A DNA stretch of 6,404 nt, taken from NCBI GenBank assembly GCA_012965485.1, contig DTSF01000350.1, positions 1 through 6,404 of the forward strand. The letters are read 5' to 3'. Source of the DNA: Dehalococcoidia bacterium (lineage in GTDB: Bacteria; Chloroflexota; Dehalococcoidia; SAR202; UBA826). The notes under the pieces were generated by a model. It worked only from the letters and a program-made list of their open reading frames with translations, was not told the origin of the DNA and ran no database searches. Position numbers and translations under genes: made by a program. Positions 1 to 5,301 of the stretch are shown here, in pieces. Each line of letters starts with the position of its first letter. Position 1 is the stretch's first letter.

Positions 1-66
1 ACCATAAAGACAATACTTTTTGAGCGCAGAATGTCGAGGATTTTAGTCTGGTATCAAAATTGTTGA
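1..66 (+). CDS. Possible 3' end of an upstream gene (partial)
   Basis: This frame is open from the first base of the window and closes at a TGA at 64-66, giving 21 visible residues that end in ...VWYQNC. The stop interlocks with a TTG codon at 63-65 in the sequence TTGA, the same geometry as the common ATGA stop-start overlap, so it may be the end of a gene translationally coupled to ilvD. The fragment is too short to recognise. An alternative is an 11-codon leader ORF starting at the ATG at 31-33, which contains Ile-Leu-Val in a row. That would suggest a leader peptide, but no attenuator structure is visible. It could also be a chance open frame. The other two plus frames close early, with TAA at 5-7 and TGA at 21-23. 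Confidence 0.3.
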   Translation, partial: TIKTILFERRMSRILVWYQNC

Positions 67-1724
67 AACATAAATCTGCAGAAGTCAGTTTGGGCCCGGA
101 TCGAGCTCCAGCGAGATCTATGCTAAGGGCCGTTGGGCTAGACGACGAGGATATGGAAAAACCATTCATTGCCGTTGCTAATTTGGCCAGCGATGTCACC
201 CCGTGCAATGTGCATTTGACAAGGATCGCAGATAAAGTGAAAGAAGGGATACGGGATGCTCAGGGTGTACCTTTTATGTTTGGCACCATCACGATTAGCG
301 ACGGAATATCGATGGGTACGGAGGGGATGAAGGGATCTTTGGTAAGCCGCGAGGTGATTGCAGATTCTATTGAAACCGTGTGTTTTACTGAAGGGATGGA
401 CGGTTTGGCCGTTGTGGGGGCATGCGATAAAAATATGCCAGGGGCCATGATGTCTATGGCGCGTCTCAACATACCGTCGATTTTTGTTTATGGAGGTGCC
501 ATTCTTCCAGGCAACTATGCGGGTAAGGACATAAATGTCCAAGATATGTACGAGGCGGTCGGAGCATTCTCGACTCGACAAATTTCGCTAGAAGAATTGA
601 TAGCCATGGAGCGGGTGGCTTGTCCTGGAGAAGGAGCCTGTTCCGGCATGTTTACGGCGAACACTATGGCATCAGCTATTGAGGCGATGGGTATGTCAAT
701 ACCCGGTGCCGCATCTATCCCTGCGGTGGACCCTCGAAATTTGGATGTGGCTCACGAGGCAGGTAAACATTTATATTACATGCTCGAAAATGGGATTAAA
801 CCTAGGGATATCATGACCCGAAAGGCTTTTGAGAATGCGATAAGGTTGGTGTTGGCGATGGGAGGGTCTACCAATGCAGTTCTTCACCTTTTGGCCATTG
901 CAAGAGAGGCAGAGGTCGATTTAACAATAGATGATTTCGATATTCTTTCAAGGGAGACACCATACCTAACTGATCTACGGCCGGGAGGAAATTATGTAAT
1001 GTCTGATGTCGATAGGTCTGGGGGGGTTCAAGTAGTACTAAAGGAATTGCTAGATGCAGGAATGTTACATGGTGATGCCAAGGCTATTAATGGTAAAACC
1101 CTAGGAGAGAACCTTTCTGATGTTGATACAAAGCCAGATGAGAGGGTGATTTTTTCGGTTTCTAACGCAAAAAGTTCAACCGGAGGACTAGCTATTCTCA
1201 AAGGTAATTTAGCTCCTGAAGGAGCTGTCATAAAAGTTGCCGGAACCAAGATTGAAAAACATGAGGGACCAGCAAGGGTATTTGATGGAGAGCGTAGTGC
1301 TTTTGAGGCCGTCACAGGGGGGTCTATCAAAGATGGTGATGTGGTTGTCATAAGGTATGAGGGACCTAAAGGCGGACCGGGAATGCAGGAGATGTTGGCT
1401 GTGACGGGGGCAATCATGGGTGCTGGTTTGGGGGAAACGACAGTTCTTATTACCGACGGTAGATTCTCAGGGGCAACTAGAGGTGGTTCAATAGGGCATG
1501 TCTCCCCGGAGGCGGCAGTAGGGGGCCCAATTGGGTTGATAGAGGATGGGGACATAATTAATCTGGACATAGAAGCACGGGACCTGAGCGTAAAATTGAC
1601 TGCTAAAGAGCTAGAAGATAGAAGGTCAAAGTGGAGCCCAAGAAAACCCAATTACGAGAGAGGTGTTTTGGCCAAATATGCCAAATTAGTGTCTTCGGCC
1701 TCAGTTGGGGCTGTTACTAGCTAG
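60..1724 (+). CDS. ilvD: Dihydroxy-acid dehydratase IlvD
   Basis: This enzyme dehydrates 2,3-dihydroxy-isovalerate and 2,3-dihydroxy-3-methylvalerate to the 2-keto acids that lead to valine, leucine and isoleucine (cytosolic, iron-sulfur dependent). The 554 residues match the usual 550-570 length of the short DHAD type. Visible landmarks are TPCNVHL with C49, the CDKNMPG motif with C122, D123 and K124 (the Lys that is carbamylated and binds Mg2+ in family structures), [11 protein letters not shown] with C194, and [10 protein letters not shown] near the C-terminus with S470 in the catalytic serine position. The three cysteines C49, C122 and C194 fit the iron-sulfur ligand set of the family. 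The start is uncertain: an in-frame TGA at 21-23 limits the gene and no in-frame ATG precedes codon 21. TTG at 60 or 63 is therefore likely, and the second overlaps the stop of an upstream frame as TTGA. A GAGGA at 36-40 is 19 bases from TTG60 but 7 from a CTG at 48, so a CTG start is a remote option. The C-terminus is complete. Confidence 0.96.
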   Translation: MLKHKSAEVSLGPDRAPARSMLRAVGLDDEDMEKPFIAVANLASDVTPCNVHLTRIADKVKEGIRDAQGVPFMFGTITISDGISMGTEGMKGSLVSREVIADSIETVCFTEGMDGLAVVGACDKNMPGAMMSMARLNIPSIFVYGGAILPGNYAGKDINVQDMYEAVGAFSTRQISLEELIAMERVACPGEGACSGMFTANTMASAIEAMGMSIPGAASIPAVDPRNLDVAHEAGKHLYYMLENGIKPRDIMTRKAFENAIRLVLAMGGSTNAVLHLLAIAREAEVDLTIDDFDILSRETPYLTDLRPGGNYVMSDVDRSGGVQVVLKELLDAGMLHGDAKAINGKTLGENLSDVDTKPDERVIFSVSNAKSSTGGLAILKGNLAPEGAVIKVAGTKIEKHEGPARVFDGERSAFEAVTGGSIKDGDVVVIRYEGPKGGPGMQEMLAVTGAIMGAGLGETTVLITDGRFSGATRGGSIGHVSPEAAVGGPIGLIEDGDIINLDIEARDLSVKLTAKELEDRRSKWSPRKPNYERGVLAKYAKLVSSASVGAVTS

Positions 1725-1746
1725 TTCTCTAATTATTCTTGATAGT

Positions 1747-1764
1747 TAGTGATATAATTCACTA
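1747..1764. promoter_or_regulatory. CRP/FNR-like dyad overlapping the -10 box
   Basis: TAGTGA and TCACTA form a perfect 6-bp inverted repeat with a 6-base spacer, and that spacer is exactly the TATAAT hexamer. The core GTGA-N6-TCAC equals the core of the E. coli CRP consensus TGTGA-N6-TCACA. A dimeric regulator bound here would block RNA polymerase, so repression is the expected effect. The identity of any regulator is inference, and a chance palindrome in AT-rich DNA is possible. Confidence 0.4.
1750..1758 (+). promoter_or_regulatory. Candidate extended -10 promoter for the ccm genes
   Basis: The sequence TGATATAAT is a perfect extended -10 (TGn followed by the TATAAT hexamer at 1753-1758). 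It would place a transcription start near 1765, about 64 bases before the ccmC start. No good -35 hexamer lies 16-18 bases upstream. The TTGATA at 1739-1744 is only 8 bases away, too close to act as the -35, so recognition would depend on the extended TG. This is inferred from consensus for a housekeeping sigma factor and is not proven. Confidence 0.5.
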
Positions 1765-1773
1765 GCATCGGTC

Positions 1774-1789
1774 TCAATCTATCGATTGA
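1774..1789. other. Small inverted repeat in the ccmC 5' leader
   Basis: TCAATC and GATTGA form a perfect 6-bp stem with a 4-base loop (TATC). It lies downstream of the candidate promoter, so it would be in the ccmC leader RNA. It could equally be a weak stem behind ilvD, followed by the modest T-rich stretch GTCTTTATTC. The stem has only two G-C pairs and no true T-run, so I do not call it a terminator. Confidence 0.3.
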
Positions 1790-1828
1790 AGTCTTTATTC
1801 CCGCAGGTTAAGGGTTAATTATTAGGAA

Positions 1829-2506
1829 ATGAAAACGATATTATTTGTCGCTAGCTGCACTTTAATGCTCGTGACCATATATATGGTATTTATGTGGGTG
1901 CCTACTGAAAAGAACCTGGGTGTTTCGCAACGAATATTTTATATTCATGTTCCTCTTGGCTGGATCGGAATGGTTTCTATTTTTGTGGTCGGTATAGCTA
2001 GCGTGATCCATCTGTTAACAAGAAAAAACCTATGGGACGCTATTGCATATGCCGCCGCTGAGTTGGGAGTTATATTTGCTACTCTAATATTGATAACTGG
2101 AGCAATATGGGCCAAACCGGTTTGGGGAGTTTGGTGGTCTTGGGATCCTAAACTTACTACTACCTTAATTCTTTGGTTTGTATACGTCGGCTATCTGATG
2201 GTTCGTTCTTTCTCCGCCCCGGGGTCTCAAGGGCGGCGGTATGCTTCGGTTGTGGCCTTGTTAGGGGCTATTGATGCACCGATTATATATTTGGCGTCGA
2301 TTTGGTGGAGGACTGCCCATCCCAATCTAAATATTGGGCCGTTTGCAGAATCAGGTTCTGACATAGATGGCAAAATGTACATAACATTTTTTGTGTCGTT
2401 GATCACATTTACCATTTTTTATGTTTACCTGATGTCAGAAAGAATTCAAATGAGAAAATGCGAAGATGATTTAGACGAGGTTCATCAGTATGTATCCCTT
2501 AATTAG
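1829..2506 (+). CDS. ccmC: Haem-handling cytochrome c maturation protein CcmC
   Basis: CcmC is an inner-membrane protein that, with CcmAB, presents haem to CcmE in System I cytochrome c maturation. The 225-residue sequence shows six hydrophobic segments (about 4-23, 40-64, 76-96, 110-126, 139-159, 183-203). Between the third and fourth lies the tryptophan-rich WWD signature WGVWWSWDP at 99-107, which contacts haem in this family. The two conserved external histidines are present: H40 in FYIHVP and H164 in WWRTAHP, matching H60 and H184 of the E. coli protein. The protein is shorter than E. coli CcmC because the N-terminus and C-terminal tail are reduced. The start ATG has AGGA only one base upstream (1824-1827), which is too close for a normal Shine-Dalgarno. 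AAGGG at 1810-1814 is somewhat far. The next in-frame ATG (codon 13) lies inside the first membrane segment, so I keep this start. It overlaps the next gene by 17 bases. Confidence 0.93.
   Translation: MKTILFVASCTLMLVTIYMVFMWVPTEKNLGVSQRIFYIHVPLGWIGMVSIFVVGIASVIHLLTRKNLWDAIAYAAAELGVIFATLILITGAIWAKPVWGVWWSWDPKLTTTLILWFVYVGYLMVRSFSAPGSQGRRYASVVALLGAIDAPIIYLASIWWRTAHPNLNIGPFAESGSDIDGKMYITFFVSLITFTIFYVYLMSERIQMRKCEDDLDEVHQYVSLN
2477..2480 (+). promoter_or_regulatory. Ribosome binding site of the ccmD-like gene
   Basis: GAGG lies 9 bases before the ATG at 2490, inside the last codons of ccmC. It supports the overlapping start and separate initiation of the small downstream gene. Confidence 0.55.
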
Positions 2507-2768
2507 TAGGTCTCTTGGGTTAGTGTCATTCATATCCATCGCTGTTGTGTCTATGTGGGTTTTGGAAAAATCTTTTGTTTTTGCCGATTCTGCATTAGTT
2601 AGTGAAGCCAAACAAAATGATCCTGAAGCAAATTTGAAATATTTGTTTGCAGTGTTTTTTTTAGTCTGGGCTTTATTTTTTGGGTATATTTTCTTTCTTT
2701 CTCGAAGGTTGAAAGAGATGGGAAATGAGGTAGCTATGCTAAGAAAAATCATTTCTGAAAAAGAATAA
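2490..2768 (+). CDS. ccmD: CcmD-like small membrane protein
   Basis: This is a 92-residue protein encoded between ccmC and ccmE, starting inside the end of ccmC. Residues 7-32 look like a signal peptide or signal anchor, with a plausible cleavage after VFA (30-32). A polar stretch of about 17 residues follows, then one strong membrane helix (51-70) and a charged helix beginning SRRLKEMGNE that runs to the end. The pattern of one helix followed by an Arg-rich and then heptad-like amphipathic tail is that of CcmD-family proteins, which hold CcmC, CcmE and the CcmAB transporter together and help release haem-loaded CcmE. Canonical CcmD is only about 50-70 residues with a single helix, so the extra N-terminal segment is unusual for the E. 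coli type. Assignment rests on position and topology as much as on sequence. A gap of 8 bases separates it from ccmE. Confidence 0.75.
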   Translation: MYPLISRSLGLVSFISIAVVSMWVLEKSFVFADSALVSEAKQNDPEANLKYLFAVFFLVWALFFGYIFFLSRRLKEMGNEVAMLRKIISEKE

Positions 2769-2776
2769 CACCCAAA

Positions 2777-3235
2777 ATGAATGATCGAAGTATCGACAAT
2801 TATATCTCCGAATCCAAAATGACAAGCCACCGAGGCAAGTTTCTTTTCGCCGCTGTTGTATTGTGTGCCGCTCTAGGGTATTTCGCATACATGGCTTTTC
2901 AGGGAGCAATGGTTTATTACTTTACTGTGAGCGAGATATCCGGACAGCCTGCTACTGCTGAAGGACGTACGGTGAGGGTTAGTGGCAAACTAAAACCAGG
3001 GTCTTTTCATAGGGTTGAAGGGTCCACCTTAGCCCATTTTGCACTGGTGGATGGAATAGGTGAAATTGGAGCGGTGCATAATGGAGTGTTGCCAGATTTG
3101 TTTTTTAATGAGCACTCAGAAATTATTCTTGAAGGCACTCATACCCCAGGGCAGGAATTTGATAGCCAAATTGTGATAGTTAAATGCCCATCAAAATATG
3201 TTGCTATGGAAGAATCTGAAGAAGATAAAAGTTAA
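2777..3235 (+). CDS. ccmE: Cytochrome c maturation haem chaperone CcmE (CxxxY type)
   Basis: CcmE receives haem from CcmC on the periplasmic side, holds it covalently and passes it to the cytochrome c haem ligase. The 152 residues contain an N-terminal membrane anchor (about 21-43) and an OB-fold beta-barrel domain (about 47-135) with the typical strand motif RTVRVSGKLKPGSF at 64-77. The haem-binding motif is at 137-141, reading CPSKY in IVKCPSKY, with C137 and Y141. E. coli has His (H130) in a HxxxY motif. The CxxxY form is known from archaea, Desulfovibrio and some other bacteria. The tail is acidic. No strong Shine-Dalgarno precedes the ATG, so translation may be coupled to the gene before it. 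ATG at codon 15 (2819) is an alternative that would leave a short basic N-terminus before the membrane helix. The stop codon overlaps the stop of the convergent oxidoreductase gene. Confidence 0.94.
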   Translation: MNDRSIDNYISESKMTSHRGKFLFAAVVLCAALGYFAYMAFQGAMVYYFTVSEISGQPATAEGRTVRVSGKLKPGSFHRVEGSTLAHFALVDGIGEIGAVHNGVLPDLFFNEHSEIILEGTHTPGQEFDSQIVIVKCPSKYVAMEESEEDKS

Positions 3236-3250
3236 CCCAGACTTTCTTCT
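3220..3250. terminator. Weak hairpin spanning the convergent stop codons
   Basis: The arms AGAAG + AAAGT (3220-3224 and 3228-3232) pair with ACTTT + CTTCT (3241-3250). This leaves a 3-base bulge (ATA) and an 8-base loop that holds most of both stop codons. It is the only structure I found near the meeting point of the two operons, and it could act in both directions. There is no T-run on either side and the stem is AT-rich, so this is a low-confidence call. Confidence 0.2.
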
Positions 3251-5247
3251 AGCAGCTCTACCAAGTCTTTCACCTGCTTCGATTTGTTTGCTCCCTTGGA
3301 TTGGATACCCTCTTCCATCATCTGCATACAGAATGGGCACGAAACTCCTACAATGTCAGCACCTGTTTCCAAGAACTGGTCTGTCCTGGAATGGTTAACT
3401 CTTTGGTTGCCTTCTTCTTCATACCACATGTGCCCGCCGCCGGCCCCACAGCAGAAACCGTTCCCTCTGCATTTTTCCATTTCCACTAATTCCAACCCTG
3501 GTATCGATTTAGCAACCTGTCTCGGCGCCTCATATATACCATTATGCCTGCCTAAATAACATGAGTCATGATATGCCAAAGTGGTATTTATAGTGACTAC
3601 AGGTTTTATTTTTCCTTTCTCAATAAGGTCTGAGATTAATTCACTATAGTGCATTACTTCGTACGTGCCCCCAAGATGTGGGTACTCATTTTTGATGTTA
3701 TTGAAACAATGTGGGCAACTAGTGAGAATCTTCTTTATGCCATACCGGTTAAAAGTTTCTATGTTTTGCTTGGCCAGCATTTGATATAAATATTCATTCC
3801 CCATCCTTCTCGCTGGATCCCCAGTACAAGTTTCTTCGGTACCCAAAATGGCAAAATCTAGCTCAGCCCGATTGAGAATAGAAACCATGGCTCTGGGAAT
3901 GCTCTGACTCCTCTGCTCCAGTGCGCTAGTGCATCCAACCCACAGCAGATATTCAGCCTCTGGGTTTTCCGAGAATGTTTTTACATCAAGACCCTCATAC
4001 CAACTTTCCCTGGTGAATATAGTGCCACTCCATGGGTGCCCTCTTTGTTCCAGATTTCGCAGCGCCCCCTCTGCTCCTTCTGGTATGTCCGGTTCTTCCA
4101 TGACCATATAGCGTCGTATGTCTACTAGAGGGTGGAATGGTTCATTGCCGACCGGACACACTTCTGTGCAAGCGCCACATGTCAGACAGTCCCATACGGC
4201 TTGCTTCTCTATACGTGATCCAATGATGTTGGGTATATCCTCTTCGTTATCAACCGAGGTAGCATCGGCAATATGGTACCGGAGCCCTTGTACTATATGC
4301 ATTGGAGAGAGTGTTTTTCCGGTTAGGTTGGCAGGACATACATCTGTACACCTGCCGCAGACAGCACAGGCGAAGGCATCAAGTAGTTGTTTTTGGTTAA
4401 AGTCTTTCATCTTGGATGCTCCGAAAGACTCAGCTGTTTCAAAGTCAGCTATTGTTGTCAAAGTTCCTTTAGCACCTAACTGACGTGTAACAAAACCGAT
4501 TGGAGCCCCAACAAGGTGAACATGTTTAGATATTGGGATATAGACGGAGAATCCCAATATTATGGTCAGATGTATCCACCAGCTTGTCTGGTATATAAAT
4601 GAAGATACATTCTTGTCAAAGCCCCCTTCGTTTATTATATCGCCCAAAAAATTACCTATTGGAGAATGAGAATGTACGTTTTGTGCAGCAACATAAAAGG
4701 CCTCCCCTATGATCGTGCTGATCATCAAGAAGGCTATCAAGGCAAGTATTATGGCAGCTTCTCTTTTCTGAGTTAGGTCAAACCTCAAACGATTAGCGGT
4801 AAATACCCATCTTCGCATTACAGCTAAAACTATCACGGACAGCAAGGTCACAGCCAAAATATCTAAGTATGTTCCGAAAATTGTTAATCCAGCTTCAGAA
4901 AGTAAGGCTTTTGAGAAATTAGGGTTAATCGAATCCCCGTATATAAAAACCAGGTAGCTTAGGGAGAAGGACAAAAAGCCCCAAAATATGATGGCGTGTG
5001 CCATCCCTGCTCTGTCTCTTGCTATATCGGTACTTTCGAGTACTTTTTTCTGGCCCAGAATATAAGGTATGGCTCCAAGGATTCTTTTGGGGAGCTGATC
5101 CGTTCTTCCAGAAGGTTTTCCTTGCAATATAGGCTTAAACATCCTGATGTATAAAAAGGAAGCTGCGGCTCCAAAGCAACCTAATGTTGCTATGTATACT
5201 AAGATCCAAGATGGTATTAAACCTATGAATTCAATGGGTGGGGCCAT
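3232..5247 (-). CDS. Membrane iron-sulfur oxidoreductase, NarI-HdrD fusion (HdrDE/FadF-like, putative ETF:menaquinone oxidoreductase)
   Basis: From the ATG at 5247 the protein has 671 residues. The N-terminal third is a NarI-like cytochrome b domain with five hydrophobic segments (about 6-34, 84-104, 120-144, 163-187, 222-240). Histidines H84, H226, H242 and H244 are candidate haem ligands. Next come two ferredoxin-type sites, C294-x2-C-x2-C-x3-CP and C354-x2-C-x2-C-x3-CP, then two cysteine-rich (CCG) domains. In the first, C439 and C474 are followed by CPHC at 511-514. In the second, C563 is followed by FCCGAGGG with C599 and C600, and by CPFC at 637-640. This is the plan of HdrD-type proteins that move electrons between soluble flavoproteins such as ETF and membrane quinone, often in fatty-acid or organic-acid oxidation. 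The partner and substrate here are inferred. The frame extends to a TTG at 5265, but GGAGG six bases before the ATG decides the start. The gene lies 54 bases downstream of the MFS gene. Confidence 0.9.
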   Translation of the reverse strand: MAPPIEFIGLIPSWILVYIATLGCFGAAASFLYIRMFKPILQGKPSGRTDQLPKRILGAIPYILGQKKVLESTDIARDRAGMAHAIIFWGFLSFSLSYLVFIYGDSINPNFSKALLSEAGLTIFGTYLDILAVTLLSVIVLAVMRRWVFTANRLRFDLTQKREAAIILALIAFLMISTIIGEAFYVAAQNVHSHSPIGNFLGDIINEGGFDKNVSSFIYQTSWWIHLTIILGFSVYIPISKHVHLVGAPIGFVTRQLGAKGTLTTIADFETAESFGASKMKDFNQKQLLDAFACAVCGRCTDVCPANLTGKTLSPMHIVQGLRYHIADATSVDNEEDIPNIIGSRIEKQAVWDCLTCGACTEVCPVGNEPFHPLVDIRRYMVMEEPDIPEGAEGALRNLEQRGHPWSGTIFTRESWYEGLDVKTFSENPEAEYLLWVGCTSALEQRSQSIPRAMVSILNRAELDFAILGTEETCTGDPARRMGNEYLYQMLAKQNIETFNRYGIKKILTSCPHCFNNIKNEYPHLGGTYEVMHYSELISDLIEKGKIKPVVTINTTLAYHDSCYLGRHNGIYEAPRQVAKSIPGLELVEMEKCRGNGFCCGAGGGHMWYEEEGNQRVNHSRTDQFLETGADIVGVSCPFCMQMMEEGIQSKGANKSKQVKDLVELLEESLG

Positions 5248-5253
5248 GCTTGT

Positions 5254-5258
5254 CCTCC
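5254..5258 (-). promoter_or_regulatory. Perfect Shine-Dalgarno setting the oxidoreductase start
   Basis: On the minus strand this reads GGAGG, six bases before the ATG at 5247-5245. The longer frame's TTG at 5265 lies upstream of this site and has no ribosome binding site of its own. The first six residues of the longer version are therefore probably untranslated. Confidence 0.8.
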
Positions 5259-5280
5259 ATAACAATTGACGTCATGTTAT
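5259..5280. promoter_or_regulatory. Nested inverted repeats next to the oxidoreductase ribosome binding site
   Basis: ATAACA at 5259-5264 and TGTTAT at 5275-5280 are perfect reverse complements around a 10-base spacer. That spacer includes the 8-base perfect palindrome TGACGTCA (5267-5274). The repeat ends directly beside the GGAGG. It could be a protein-binding site, or an RNA hairpin that affects ribosome access. The outer stem is AT-rich and short, so chance is possible. Confidence 0.3.
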
Positions 5281-5301
5281 CACCAGGGCAAAAAATGCAC
5301 G

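Larger units (their letters stand above)
1725..1828 (+). other. Intergenic region ilvD-ccmC with promoter elements
   Basis: This 104-base AT-rich gap separates ilvD from the ccm genes. It holds an extended -10 promoter inside an inverted repeat and a downstream 6-bp hairpin, each listed separately. I see no GC-rich stem followed by a T-run, so ilvD has no clear intrinsic terminator here and may read through into ccmC. Confidence 0.6.

Noticed and set aside
138..581. Minus-strand open frames opposite the 5' half of ilvD
   Set aside because: Their translations have no recognisable motif and the plus strand encodes the conserved N-terminal part of IlvD, including the CDKNMPG motif.
1028..1651. 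Long minus-strand open frame opposite ilvD (207 codons)
   Set aside because: It lies entirely opposite the conserved ilvD coding sequence and has a Ser/Pro/Thr-rich translation with no domain, as expected of a shadow frame.
1739..1744. TTGATA as the -35 box of the ccm promoter, or as an FNR half-site
   Set aside because: It is only 8 bases from the -10 hexamer, and no ATCAA half-site lies 4 bases downstream.
2471..2830. Minus-strand open frame of 119 codons opposite the ccmD-like gene
   Set aside because: It is antisense to the small membrane gene and the start of ccmE. The plus strand has a ribosome binding site and a coherent membrane topology, while the minus frame has neither.
4118..4483. 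Plus-strand open frame opposite the iron-sulfur part of the oxidoreductase
   Set aside because: It is a mirror of the conserved cysteine-rich coding region. It has no ribosome binding site and its composition is not protein-like.
5281..5301. Possible terminator between the MFS gene and the oxidoreductase
   Set aside because: The minus strand has a short T-run (5290-5295) but no stem before it that pairs properly, so I do not call a terminator.
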